Assembly: GCA_015680685.1 (NCBI GenBank)
Contig: MNCI01016134.1
Location: forward strand, 53,388 to 97,815
Source: Gnetum montanum
Lineage: Eukaryota > Streptophyta > Gnetopsida > Gnetales > Gnetaceae
DNA: 44,428 nucleotides
Reading direction: 5' to 3'
Positions 21,105 to 32,635 of the stretch are shown here, in pieces (within the stretch, counting starts at the first letter, position 1; each line of letters starts with the position of its first letter). The position numbers were made by a program, and so were the translations under genes. Under the pieces are notes generated by a model. The model was not told where the DNA came from, did no database searches, and was given only the letters and a program-made list of their open reading frames with translations.

Positions 21105-22330
21105 CATTTTAGAATGATAGAGTCCTTAGTCAATGATCGAATGAATGCCCTTGAATAACAGATTAATAAAAGTAGAGATGTTCAAGAGAAACTCCATCAA
21201 TCAAACCAAGGATTTTGGAGAAATTTGCAAAATATGTTTGAAGAAATTAGGAAATCATCCCAGAGTTCAAAAGAAAAATGGTTAGAAGTTTGAGGAAAGA
21301 TGAATTCCTTTGTATATTCCATCAAGAAATTAATTGATCATTTAACCTATCTACCTAACCAAAATCAATATTCATCTAAAGACCATAATTAAAATTAATT
21401 TCCACCTAGGGATTATCAACAAGATTAATTCCAACATGACCAAGACTAGAACCAAAATTAATTTTTTCATAGAAATTAGTATTGAGATCAATGTCCACCT
21501 ATTGGATGCCAGGGTACTAACATCCCTTCACAAGGCCAAAGAATGGAACCTAAATGTGAGGGTTATTAGAAATGGCAAAATTTTCCAAGAAAATCATTAA
21601 TCCACGTTCATGATAAAAGGGTAAAAGTAGATCATTATGATAGAGCCCCTGAATCTAGTGCCAACGTAAAACATTGGCTTAACACTATGAACAATTATTT
21701 CAATATGTTAAATTTATCAACCCAAAAAAATTTACAAGTAGTCTCCTTGTATTTGAGGGGACCTACAACATGATGAAATGGAATGAGGTTTAAAGGCTAG
21801 ATTATAAATTGGCTCAACTTTTGTCAAAATTTTAAAGAAAAAATTAGATAAAATTCCTTTCGAAAGGAGCATAAGATGTGATTTAATTCATTAAGATTTG
21901 GTAGATGATTTGTAGAAGATTACTACAAGGAATTTTGTGATCTCTTTTGGTATGTAAGCCACTAGAATAAGGGTGACTTGATCTCACAGTTCATTAGTGG
22001 ACTACATGCACAACTACGTCCCTAAACACATGCACATAATCTCCAAACAATCAATGAGGCATATATAATTACTAAGGATTATGAGGAATCAAATCAAGTA
22101 TGAACTAAATCCTCTGACAAGAAATGGTAGAAGAGACATCCATCAAGAGAACTTGATCCGGATGTTTCCCTTACGATGAAGATAACTTCAAGTGGGTATA
22201 TCCAAAATTATGAAAAAGAATACAAGGAAACATTCAAAGTAAGAATAAAAAAACCCAATGCAAATGTGGCCAAAAGAAAGAATTAAACTACTATTATGGT
22301 TGTTGTAAAGAAGACTTCAACAGCAGCAAA
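21105..22330 (+). pseudogene. gag: gag of chromovirus copy A
   Basis: Readable pieces are an N-terminal stretch 'NDRMNALE' with 'FEEIRKSSQSSKEKW', then the capsid part 'VKHWLNTMNNYFNMLNLS', 'LQVVSLYLRGPTT', 'VEDYYKEFCDLFWYV' and 'DLISQFISGLHAQLRP'. The last blocks are the usual Ty3/gypsy gag (Retrotrans_gag) pattern of WL, VxxYxxxF and ISGL. No intact zinc knuckle was found at the end. Stops and shifts are spread throughout. The first 430 bases align to copy B at 38280-38536 and 41439-41561. Confidence 0.7.
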
Positions 22331-22379
22331 GTTTAGTTTGAGAAAATTTTAGTTTGCTTTACTTATTTTTAAAGGATTA

Positions 22380-22640
22380 ATTAATGGTCAAAAGATTAAA
22401 TTTTTGATTGATAATAGAGCAAGTGATAATTTTATTTCATCAACTTTAGTTAAGTCATTAAATTTAACCTTACCTTTCAAGAGAGTTATTAGAATAGAAC
22501 TTGTAAATGGAAAAATAGTAAGCAAGAATACTAGGTATGGAGAAGTTATCTTTATTCTACAACACATTTTTTTCTTGGTAAATTCTTTGAATTTAAATTA
22601 GAAGACATTGATGCAATCTTAGAAATATATTTTCTATAAA
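22380..22640 (+). pseudogene. Aspartic protease of chromovirus copy A, active site altered
   Basis: 'IKFLIDNRASDNFISSTLV' occupies the place of the protease active site, where Asp-Ser-Gly-Ala is usual. Ser and Gly are replaced by Asn and Arg, so the loop is not catalytic. A 65-residue open stretch covers 22404-22601. Confidence 0.7.
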
Positions 22641-22899
22641 AATTTGATATTACTGCCCATTTTGAAACCTATGTTTTAAAAGTGCTAATCATTGACAGAG
22701 TTAGAGTTCAAAGGTAAGTAGAACAACAAAGCAAATTTACACAATAACTATTAAGCAAGATAAGAGACTAGTTAAGAAGGGTGCTACTATGTTGGTCATA
22801 AAAGTAACTCAACCCCAGAAATACTTGAACATTAATATTTCAAAAAAAAATTTGAAGAGTATAAGGATTTAGTATTTGATGAAACTAGGTAATTACCTC

Positions 22900-24180
22900 C
22901 AAAAAAACCTTTTGAACATGTCATTGATACTTTCCATGGTACACAACTAGCTTCAAAAGCCCCATATAGGTTTTTAATTTTAAAATTAAGGGAATGAAAA
23001 GTAAAATTAGATAAATTATTGGAAGAAAAGAAGATTTAACTAAGTGTCTTACCTTGGGATACACTAGTTTTATTTGTTAAGAAGAAAGATGATACATTAA
23101 GATTATGCATTGATTAAAGGATGTTAAACAAAGTAGTGATTAAAAATACCTATCCATTGTCTAAGATTGATGAAACATTTGACCAACTTATTAGATCATG
23201 TTATTTTTCAAAGGTCAATTTAAAATTAGGTTATCATCAAATAAGGATTTAGGAGAAAAATATTTAAAAAACTGCATTTAGAACTAGGTACAAATTGTAT
23301 GAGTTTGCGATGATGTCATTTGGATTAACTAACACACTTGTAACATTCATGACATTAATGAACAATATCTTTTGAGTGTGTCTTGATCAATTTGTTATCG
23401 TATTTATGGATAACATACTTGTTTATTCTACTTTAAGAGAGAAACATGTTAAAAGTTTAAAAATTACAATGGAAATACTCAAGGAACATCAGTTAAAAGA
23501 AAAATGAAGTAAATACAAACTCTTTAAAGAGGAACTGTCATACTTAGGCCATATTATATCTAAGCAAGGACTATAAGTAGACCCATCAAAAGTTAGTGTA
23601 GTTTATGATTAACTAGAACTTAAAGATACTACAACAATTTATAGTTTTGTGGGCTTAATATGCTTTTATCAACATTTTATTAAAGATTTTTCTACCTTGG
23701 TAGCCTTCTTAACTAACCTCTTACAAGAAAAATGTGTTTTTAAGTTTGATGAAAAATGTAGGGAAGCTTTCCTAAGACTAAATATGCTATTAACAATGGC
23801 ACCTATCTTAAGAATCCCAAATAAAGAAATACCATTTGAAGTATTTATAGATGCTTGTGGAGTAGGAATTAGTGTAGTTTTGTCATAAGAAGATAAATTA
23901 GTATGTTTTGAATCACATAAATTATGAGGAGGTAAGGTAAATTGCTCAACTCATGATTTAGAATTGATGGTAGTTGCTCGTGCTCTAAAGTTTGAAGACA
24001 TTATCTTTGTGAGAAAAGATTTGTACTAAAAACATATCATAAAACCATAGAATATTTATAGAGACAATCCATCTTGAACACCTGATAATAAAGGTGGATA
24101 GAATTATTGGCTAAATATGATTTTGAGATTAAATATCTTTCAAGAAAGCAAATATAGTGGCTGATGCCCTTAATTGAATG
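22900..24180 (+). pseudogene. pol: Reverse transcriptase and RNase H of chromovirus copy A
   Basis: RT blocks in order: 'VLFVKKKDDTLRLCID' (about 23070-23115), 'NTYPLSKIDETFDQL' (23145-23190), 'SKVNLKLGYHQIRI' (23210-23250), 'MMSFGLTN' (23310-23335). The catalytic box is at about 23395-23425 and reads 'VIVFMDNILVYS', so the second Asp is Asn. 'LSYLGHIISKQGL' (23535-23575) and 'FVGLICFYQHFIKDFS' (23645-23695) follow. RNase H reads 'FEVFIDACGVGISVVLS' (23835-23885), with Cys where Ser is usual. Style and order are those of plant chromoviruses. Multiple stops make it inactive. Confidence 0.85.
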
Positions 24181-24199
24181 TGGAACTTGATGATTGAAG

Positions 24200-25545
24200 T
24201 TGTGACAACCCATATGGAAGAAGAGATCAAGGAATGAATAGACGAAGATCCTTACTTCAATCGAATTCTAACCAATATTTCTTCTAACCTCATTACCACC
24301 TTTCCACATATGCTCTATTGATGAAGGGTTAGAGGGCATCTAAGTTATTATCCAAAGCTCACAAAGTACCATACACTAGACATCTTGGATATATTAGAAT
24401 CTATGTGATGATACATAATTTTTATTTCTAGCCTAGAATGAACAATGATGTTTTCAAATATATTAAAAATTTCCAAACCTTCTAGAGAGTAAAGGTTGAA
24501 GAAATTAATCCAAGTGGATTATTACAACCTCTAGAAGTCCCAACATCGAAATGGATAGACATTATTATGGATTTCATTATGTGATTACTAGTAATCAAGA
24601 AAGGAAATGACTTAGTCTTGGTGATAGTTGATCACCTATCAAAGATGGCTTATTTTATAACTTTGAAATATACAAACACAGTTGAAGAGGTAGCCCAAAT
24701 ATTCACACAAGAAGTATTTTGGTTATATGAGTGTCCAAAATCAGTCACTTCTAATAAAGATCCTAAGACTATCTTTGAATTTTGGTGAAACTTCTTCAAG
24801 AAACTTGAAACCCAATTTAAATTTAGTATGACATACCACCTAGAAATAAATAGCTAAACAAAATGCATTAATCAAATATTGGAGATATTATGCAAAGCTA
24901 TGATAGAAGTAGATAAAAAACATGGAAGAATTATTTGCATCTAGCTAAATTTACCTATAATAATAATTATTGGGGATGCATACATTAGACATCATTTGAA
25001 GTTATATATGGATGGAATTATCATACACTACTAACTTAGGTAGACCCAACTTTAAGAGTGGAGTGAAAGGAATAAGAAATGAAAATCATGAGAAATATCA
25101 TTATAATAGTTAAATAAAATTTACAGGCAACCTAGGATAAGTATAAGGGATATGCAAATCAACGTTGTCTTAAGAAGGAATTTCAAATTGAGGATAAAGT
25201 ATTATTGAGAATAAAATCTCCTTGGAGTTCTCTTAAGCTAGGAAGATATACTAAGTTACCTCTAAGATATTGTGGACCTTTTGAAGTTTCAAAAATAATT
25301 GGTAAAGTAGCCTATTGATTAAGTATTCCAACAAATTTAAAATTCATCCTATTTTTCACATGATTTTTCTCAAAATCTTTCATCAGAATGATGTACCTTA
25401 CATGTTGGATTGGAATACCTTGTCCCTAAGATCCATCATCAGCTTTGAGGTCAAACCAATCACAATTAAGGATCACAGAATGAAGAATCTTCATAATAAA
25501 ATCATCAACAAAGTATTCATACAATGATCAAACTATGATTAATAA
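24200..25545 (+). pseudogene. Integrase with chromodomain-type C-terminus, copy A
   Basis: The core shows 'LVLVIVDHLSKMAYF' (about 24615-24660, first Asp), 'SVTSNKDPK' (about 24743-24770, second Asp) and 'YHLEIN' followed by 'CINQILEIL' (about 24835-24890, Glu region). The C-terminal part, open at 25315-25527, reads 'IHPIFHMIFLKIFHQNDVPY', then 'LDWNTLSLRSIISFEVKPIT'. In chromoviruses this GPY/F end leads into the chromodomain, here only 'KDHRMKNLHNKIINKVFIQ' before a stop. This places the element among chromoviruses rather than Athila/Tat. The chromodomain itself is too decayed to assign a clade. Confidence 0.7.
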
Positions 25546-25758
25546 ATGTGGAAAAATAAAAAGTTTATTCTTAAAGCTTAACATTTGATCATTATGATAT
25601 TAAGTAATAAATTATATTTATTATTAGCTAATAGTAAGAAATTAATTCATAGTTTTGCATGTACAAATGATAATGGAGTTGAAAATGAGGAGCATAGTGA
25701 GGAAGTAATTGCTAAATAGCTAGACATAGGGAAAGTGATCAAGGATGAGTTGAATTTT

Positions 25759-25772
25759 TAAGGGGGGTAGAT
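25759..25772 (+). promoter_or_regulatory. Polypurine tract of chromovirus copy A
   Basis: TAAGGGGGGTAGAT lies directly before the 3' LTR, the standard place and composition for the plus-strand primer. Confidence 0.85.
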
Positions 25773-26215
25773 TATAACATCATGTCTCTTATTAAGGATG
25801 AATTGTATTATGAATCACGTAATTAGCCTTCAAAGAAAGGTGATGCCTCATTATGAAAAGTTGTAACTATTCATAATATTCCTCTAGGATGGGTTTGATC
25901 TATGACATTTAAGGTTAGGCTTAGAAGTTATATTAGTATGGAGTTACAAAGCCACATTGGTAAGTGACTAGAGCTGGGTGAAGCTTGACAAGAAGGGATT
26001 GATCATCCTTTTAGTTTGATGGCCTAATTTTCATAGGAAGATAACCCAAGGTCATTAATAGTGTACCCAAGAATTCAATGAATAAAGTCTCCATTGTTAT
26101 TTTCCCTTTCAATTCAATATTTTTTCATTATTATTTTCCAATTTAAATGTGCACTTGAGTTATTTTCACATGATACAACAATTTTATGCAATGAATGATT
26201 GTATTTCATTGACAT
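25773..26215 (+). repeat. 3' LTR of chromovirus copy A
   Basis: Begins TATAACATC (TG changed to TA) immediately after the polypurine tract. It aligns to the 5' LTR of copy B at 33538-34020, with shared words 'GTAATTA(G/A)CCTTCAAA', 'GCCTCATTATGA', 'GGGTTTGA', 'AAGGGATTGATCA' and 'GGGAAGATAACC' (one mismatch in the last). The right end is uncertain by about 30 bases. Confidence 0.75.
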
Positions 26216-26417
26216 CCAAAAACAACATGTCATAAGATAGATTAAAGGTAGTTAAAATTAGTTCAAGTTTCTTATCCAAAGAAGCTAAAAAATTGAAGCA
26301 TTCTTATCCCATGAATGCTTCACTTATTTTCATAAGAATCTTATTCCATATCTTTCAAGCCATAACAAAGCCTATCCTTGGATTTTATATGTTTTTTTCT
26401 CTCTAGCCAACATGTCT

Positions 26418-26700
26418 TAAGTTTTTATAGGGAACCTTGATAAGATGTCTTTCCTTGGGAAAAGATGTCTTTCACTCAAATAGGGCATCTTTTCATTTCA
26501 AAAGATGTATTCTATGATTTCTACTAGGTCTCAATAAAAGCATCTTTTACTTTTAAAAGACATCATTCACAAGCATAAGATGTCTGCTCCTTGAGTAAGA
26601 CATATTTCTAAAAACTGGCTTCCTTATAGGAAAGATGTCTTTTAGTTGCACAAGACATCTTACATGTTGAAAAAGATATATTTCTTGTTCTAAAATATGT
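26418..26700. repeat. Cluster 1 of GATGTC/GACATC motifs
   Basis: About ten copies of the word AAGATGTCTTT, or its reverse complement AAAGACATCTT, are spread over 280 bases with irregular spacing, for example at 26433, 26462, 26630 and 26660. The core AGATGTCT is the reverse complement of AGACATCT, so copies occur in both orientations. Such clusters usually mark the U3 part of an LTR. No LTR ends could be fixed here. Confidence 0.6.
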
Positions 26701-27559
26701 ATTATTTATGTTTTTATTAGGACTTATGGTGTGTGACTATATATTTTCTTAAGATCTCTTAAATTTATTTTGTTTTATTTCAGACAACAAAGATAACTTA
26801 CGAAATAATAGTTATAGAAGACTACACCTAGGGCTTCTTGCAGATTTACTTAGGGCTTTAGATCTAGTGATGGTGAATAACCATGAAAAATATTCACACT
26901 ATTTTATTTCCAAAAAATGAAAATATAGAGAAAGGTTAAGTCAAATAGTAATAAGGTAGGAGAGGTATCAATCTTAATTTTGATCTACTGATGTTAAGCA
27001 ACAATATGACAACAACAAAGGCTTCACCATCATTGTTGTCTAGAGTTGAGCTTCCACAAAGAATAACAAGGTTAGTTGTCATCCTACTTTGAAATGATAG
27101 GATGAATATCATTAATCACAACAAAACTAGGATTACTAGAGCTTATAATATGAGAAATTGTTAGTAACTGTGTGATCACCAATAGAACTACTAGAGCTTT
27201 CTCCACCATGGTTGAAGGAATTATGATTTAGATCATACCTATTTTGATTCATGATTTATTTGAAATATAGAGTGATGAATTCCATCATCCTTGGCTTACA
27301 TAATTTATTGATATCTTAGGAACAATGTTCTACCAATCATGCATCATGAATTTGTGATGCTTTATTTGGTGAGACTATTTCTTTGAGTAGTGACTAAGTA
27401 TATAGACCAAGATATTTGAGAATGCCTCCACACTATTCTTGACTATGCTATATAACATTACTCTCCATGATGGAAGCTATAATTCTCTTCTTCCTTTGTA
27501 GGCATTTTTGTGTAATATTTGTTAATGGAATAGAAGATAGATTTGGGGTATCTTTTGTA
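26701..27559. other. AT-rich non-coding sequence
   Basis: No protein motif, RNA gene or repeat family recognised. The upstream part of the helicase ORF at 27560 is expected here if it came from a Helitron, but cannot be read. Confidence 0.35.
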
Positions 27560-28254
27560 TTGAGACATACTAACCATGTTCTCTCATTCATGGTCTCATG
27601 GTTTTGAAGAATCAATGCATTTATATGATACGAAGGATAAATTCCAATTACACGATAAGAAGATGTTGCAAACTATGCAGAGACCCATTGTTGTGTATGT
27701 AGTAGATAAAGATCCTTGTGAATTTAGAATCTCAGATGATGATGAGGATGATATTGAGTGATCTTTGCTTATATGTGAAGGTGCAAGGGTTATGCTCACA
27801 GTTAACCTTTGGCCTGAAGTAAGATTGGTGAATATTGCACTTGGCATGATTCACAGTATTATGTATCATCTAGGTAAATAGCCACCTACATTACCATCGT
27901 ATGTTGTTGTTTATTTTGACTTCTACATTAGATGTCCTTTTGATAATGGCAATCCTCCATCATGTTCCAATTATACTTGTGGTCCAAGACGCATTGCATC
28001 AGTTATTGTTACGGTTGGCATGGGTCATGACTATTCATAAATCTCAAGGAATGATACTAGATAAGGCTACTATTGACATTGGTTCAAGAGAAATTATAGG
28101 TCTAATGTTTGTTGCATTATCTAGAGTCAAGATGTTTGATTCTTTGAAGATTCATCCTCCTTTCTCTATGTGGAGATGTAGAAAGATTTCTGATACGAAA
28201 CATCTCCATAGTAGAATTGCACAAGAAGTTCATTTTTCTAAATTGGAGGATTAG
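27560..28254 (+). pseudogene. Pif1-like helicase C-terminus (Helitron-type)
   Basis: The sequence encodes the last third of a Pif1-family DNA helicase. 'ESMHLYDTKDKFQLHDKKML' (27609-27670) and 'LLICEGARVMLTVNLWPEV' (27765-27822) match the region where Pif1 proteins have 'GAxVMLxxN'. 'PPTLPSYVVVYFDFYIRCPF' (27882-27940) matches the 'VxFDxYxGPxF' block. 'RLAWVMTIHKSQGMILDKAT' and 'IDIGSREIIGLMFVALSRVK' (28011-28130) are the final helicase motifs, ending with 'HPPFSMWRCRKISDT' and a stop at 28254. There is one stop at 27759, another near 27880 and a frameshift between 27960 and 28005. Most plant genomic Pif1 copies of this kind come from Helitron RepHel proteins. No Rep motif or hairpin-CTRR end was seen, so the transposon origin is inferred. 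Confidence 0.75.
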
Positions 28255-28538
28255 GCATATTGAGTTTACACTTATCACTATATTTTGCCTTTTGTTCAAT
28301 CCTATTCTACAACTCTATAATGTTTGTTGTAATAATTGTGCAATGTATTCCTTCATTAACATATACAAAATATATAAACTTTTATTTCTACCAATTTATG
28401 TTTACTAGTATATATTATTTGGAATGAAAATAGTGATGTTATTTAAATAGTTCTATTAATATTTTAACAACTTGAACATTTATAACTATGTCCTTTATAA
28501 TGATAATTGATAACATAAAAAATTTTAAAAAAATAATT
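28255..28538. other. AT-rich spacer after the helicase
   Basis: No gene seen. A CTAGT at 28405-28409 could be a Helitron end by sequence, but no preceding hairpin is visible, so it is not called. Confidence 0.3.
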
Positions 28539-29042
28539 AGATTCTACTCATAGTCCATGAGACTGCTGAACTAGCTTATATATATATATATAAGATGATT
28601 TTAAAGAAGATAATGCTAACCAAGCCCAACTATTGGACGAGGTAACAAGATAATTAAAAATGGAATCACTCATCCATCCCTCTATTTCTCTACTAGTTAC
28701 CTAATTTAGTTTTACCCTCTTGGTCAAGTTTGTTCTATCTTTATTTGTTCATGACATTTTTTAGCATTATTTATGCAAGAGATTTATTTCTAAAAAATGC
28801 CATGAATAGACAAAGATAGAAAAAACTTAACTAAGAGGGTAAAACTAAGTTGGGTAAGTGGTAGAGAAATAAAGGAGCGATGAGTGATTTCATTTTTAGT
28901 GATCATGTTACCTCATCTAGTAGTTGGGCTTGGTTGACATCATCTTCTTTAAAATCATCTTGGCCAATTAAGATATATATATATATATATCTATATATAT
29001 ATATAGCTAGTGGAGTGGTTTCATGGGCTATGAGTAGAATCT
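28539..29042. mobile_element. Large foldback (inverted-repeat) element
   Basis: The left arm 28539-28785 is the imperfect reverse complement of the right arm 28790-29042. Paired landmarks are AGATTCTACTCATAG with CTATGAGTAGAATCT at the tips, 'AACCAAGCCCAACTA' with 'TAGTTGGGCTTGGTT', 'TTAGTTTTACCCTCTT' with 'AAGAGGGTAAAACTAA', and 'CATGACATTTTTTAG' with 'CTAAAAAATGCCATG'. Each arm includes a TA microsatellite. The transcript would fold into a hairpin of about 245 pairs with almost no loop. Foldback elements or long MITEs have this form and may feed small-RNA production. A clear target duplication was not found. Confidence 0.85.
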
Positions 29043-29091
29043 ATGCTATAGTATTTATTTTTGATTTTCCTCTTATTTAAGGTAAGATGAG

Positions 29092-29950
29092 CTTAGCAAA
29101 ATATTCAAAAAAGAGGGGTACTCTTCACATTGATAGTGTAGGATCTTCTTCATCTTAAGCTCCTCTTGCTAGATCAATTCTATTATAGCTTTTCCACTTG
29201 AATTTAGTTAGAGCATAAGTGAGCTCATTCATTAAGAATGATCTTCACTCAATTGCAAATATTATTAGAAAAATTACAAAGAACAATTGTCATGTCTTCA
29301 TATATATTAATTTTTCTACCGTTCCTTCTCTTCCATGTTGTGTAGTAGATATTGAGAATATTAGAAGTTCTCAATGGACAAAGAGGGATGATGATCATGA
29401 GCTCATTGATCTCACCATAGCTACCAGATCTTCTAAAACTTATAACCCTAGAAATGATGATGATTCAAGGGAACTTGAAAGAGCTAGGATACATTCTTAG
29501 GAGGTGCATGAGTTGTAAGTATAACTAGCATATGTCCAAGGGGAGTCTTCATGGAAAATCTTCAAGAGAGTTTGTACCTATGAGGTACCATCAACCTTCA
29601 AATAGTAGATCACAGATAGAATTTTTGGGATCTTAGTTCAGTACATACCATCAACCTAAAAGATTTATAAGCATTATGAGATTCATCTTCTTTTAAGATA
29701 ACTCCATCATTAGATAGTGCACCTACATCCAACCAACCATTTTTAGATAAAGCTCATGCTTCATCATGCATCGACTATCCTAGTTTCACCATCCATAGAT
29801 GATGATGATGATGTTGTTGAGCAGGTTTTTCCACATAGCACTAGCAGTGATGATGATGTGAAGGATTCTTATAAGCCTAATAACATTGCTTCTAGTTCAT
29901 ATAAGGATATAGAGATTAACGATCAACATTCTCTTTCTTGATGTCCAAAA
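29092..29950 (+). pseudogene. Unidentified degenerate ORF, Asp/Ser-rich
   Basis: From ATG at 29092 one frame runs, with stops, as 'MSLAKYSKKRGTLHIDSVGS', then an open block 29219-29500 including 'DDDHELIDLTIATRSS' and 'NPRNDDDSRELERARIHS'. A further open stretch at 29756-29941 reads 'SIDDDDDVVEQVFPHS' and ends 'EINDQHSLS'. Just after it lies AAAAAGGAGGAGA (29948-29960), which resembles a polypurine tract of LTR elements. The ORF may thus be an extra ORF before a 3' LTR, but no enzyme domain was recognised. Confidence 0.35.
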
Positions 29951-30399
29951 AGGAGGAGACATATTTACTATCTCTTCAACACTAGGATACATACTTTGAT
30001 TTACTTGTTCTCAATTTTACTTGACTTGCTTCTTTCTTTTTAGCTTATAGGCTAGTATAATACATTGTGTGATATGTAGATGTCAAATCTATAAAACTCT
30101 TATAACATGATGTTTTAGCCTTCATCATCCATTGATCCTCGATATATTGCCATGCTTTTTATAGTAAAATGACTTTATCAAACATGGTTATTTGATTTAG
30201 ATCATACATGTGCTTATTTAGTGATTTAGAATTTACATGTGTTTATTTCTCTATCTTATAATTATAGAGTTGTATGCTTTTCATGTTATATATTTACATT
30301 TTACTAATGATAGCTTTATGCTTTAATTACTTATAGTTCGTCAATATTATGCTAATTCATTTTTAAGTTTTGGAAATCATTTAAAATAAGAAGATTGTT

Positions 30400-31320
30400 T
30401 ATGTTTTGGCACATGAAAACATGAAAAAATGGAGATCATATTTGTTTGTATGCATGTTAGATTATGATTTGTAGGACTATGCTAAGTTTGGAAGAAGATT
30501 GGAATATTACATAAGTAACATAGTATTTTCCCTTTACGTTTGAAGATTACCAATGAAGTTGAAAAGATGTCTTTCATCCATGAAAGGTGTCTTCCTTGGT
30601 CAAAAGACATCTTTCACATGAACAACACGTGTTTATAGAGCTATGTTCAAATTGGGAAAGACATCTTTCCCTAGGAGAAGATATTTTTCCAACATGAAAG
30701 ATGTCTTTCTCCCTTGTAATATGCCTTTCCTTAGTTGCTAGAACTTTTGAAAAAGATGTCTTCCCAACTTGTAAGATAGGTTTGGTAGCTAGAAGATGTC
30801 TTTTCTATAAGACATGGAAGCCTAGTAAGATGTATTATGTTTTAAGTAAGACATTTGATATGATTGTAAGCTAATCATTAGTAAGGGTTCTAATGGTTTT
30901 CTCTCCTAAAACTTTATAAATGAAGTATGAATGAAAGTTCCAAGGCACTAACACATTAAGTATCAAGCATTCAAGTGATTTGTAAAGCTTACTCTTGTTT
31001 GTATGTATTGTTAGATTCTTTTGATCTTAGAGCAAGGAATTTGAAAGAGTGTTTACAAGTTCCTTAATTTATTTCCTCATTTTTTATAGCATTGAGAGGT
31101 TGTATGATTCTTTTGAGAAAGATTACACATTTGCATTATTAACCTATGGGATACCTTTACTGGAACCCTGAGGGATTATGTGAATTTCTTAATGGAGATC
31201 ATATTATTGCATTGGTTTAAGCTAGAGTCTCAAATCTTGAATTAATGGTTAATTGTATTAAATCTTTGTAGTGGTTGTGGTTTCCTTGAAATCACATTTT
31301 GAGAGTAACACATTTAAAGA
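30400..31320 (+). repeat. Probable LTR with motif cluster 2 and TATA box
   Basis: About eight copies of AAAGATGTCTTTC or its reverse complement lie at 30558-30860, the same motif as in the cluster at 26418-26700. A TATA box (ACTTTATAAATGAAG, 30911-30925) follows about 50 bases after the cluster. U3 repeats followed by a TATA box fit an LTR. The ends are not defined and no second LTR with the same surroundings was found. Confidence 0.4.
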
Positions 31321-32620
31321 TGTGTAAGATTATATTATCTAATTATGAAAGTATTCAAGTTGGAAAACCACATTTATTACTAGCATCATTTATCTATATT
31401 AGGTTTTTATTTTCATGATGAAACTTCTTCAACCCTCTACAAGGTCTTAATCCATAAGAACTACTTTGTATTCAGAAGTAGCAAGCTTTTCAAGGTCATT
31501 AGTAAGTCCAAATGCAAGAAAATCATAATTTTGAGTAATGGAATTATATCTATCACTAATTCATTCAATTCCAACTACTGATAAGAATGTTGATTTAACA
31601 TGCTCAGATGGTAGGATAGGGTATGACTTGGACTAATATAGCTTTGGCTGTGAGTATACACTATATTATAGTTAAGAGTCTTAATAGACCCTACCTTTCT
31701 AGATCAAACTTAAGACATGCAAAGCTAATGCTTTTACAATATCCCTTTCTACTCATAGGATAGATAGAGGCAAGAAGCCAAGCCTTGTCATTTTATACTT
31801 CAATACTTATCTAAGTAATGTTGTTTACCAACTCTTACTTGATGGGAAAACACTGTAAAAGAAATGATTATGCTATTCTCATAGGTAGAATGAAGAGATA
31901 GAGTGTAAAAAATCTTTCACTTAATTAGTTAATGATATAGATATAATGTCTATCAACATATTGGTGGGTACCTCTATTAGTACTAGTTGAGTTACCTTTT
32001 AGCTTCTCAACATGATTCACTTTAGTTATAAGAAGAGTAGCATCTTAAGATACTTCTACTTTTTCCTATTCAGATGGATCACACTATGTCCTCTACTAGA
32101 TCCTATGGTATTGCATGCAAGTGTTGTAAATTTAAGTGGATGACATTACTCTTGTGAGGCATCTTAATGTTTGCAATGTATCATCACTGACAACATACCT
32201 ACTTGCATACATGCTTGTTAGCAACATATTAGTTGATCATAAGAGTGTGACACTATCTATTTATGAGTAGAGGATCTATGTTGTCTTAACACTTCTGCTA
32301 TGCATGCATACTATTTTTCTAGCTATAGGTAACAATAAATAGATTAATCATTGAATCAATCATAAGAAAAGGAGACAAATTATTTCCAATCAATATATTT
32401 TGAACCTATCCTACCTTTTCTATATTCTATTTTATTATACTATCTTTAATTATATTATATTATATGTGTATATTCTATATTTTTTGAGAAAAGTTAAAAA
32501 GATTAGTTTAGTTGGGTAGCAGCATAGATTAGCATCATTGACCCTAATGAACCATCAATACCTACCTTCCTTCTAGTCATTCACTAGTAGAAACATTATT
32601 GGAATTATTTTCGAGGCTAA
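31321..32620. other. Old non-coding sequence
   Basis: AT-rich, many stops, nothing recognised on either strand. It may be left flank of the copia element whose 3' LTR ends near 32636. Confidence 0.35.
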
Positions 32621-32635
32621 GGCTCTGATTAATTA

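Larger units (their letters stand above)
18960..26215 (+). mobile_element. Chromovirus (Ty3/gypsy) copy A, 5'-truncated
   Basis: The copy holds, in order: an opposite-strand gene remnant, a GC-rich block, a 5S rRNA-derived piece, gag, protease, RT, RNase H, integrase with a chromodomain-type C-terminus, polypurine tract and 3' LTR. Copy B (33538-41561) shares the antisense gene, the GC-rich position, the 5S piece and the gag start, and its 5' LTR matches the 3' LTR here. This shows that all these parts belong to one family. The 5' LTR of A was not found upstream. All coding parts are broken. Confidence 0.75.

Noticed and set aside
28400-28410. Helitron 3' end (CTAGT)
   Set aside because: No short hairpin precedes it and no A/T insertion site can be shown.
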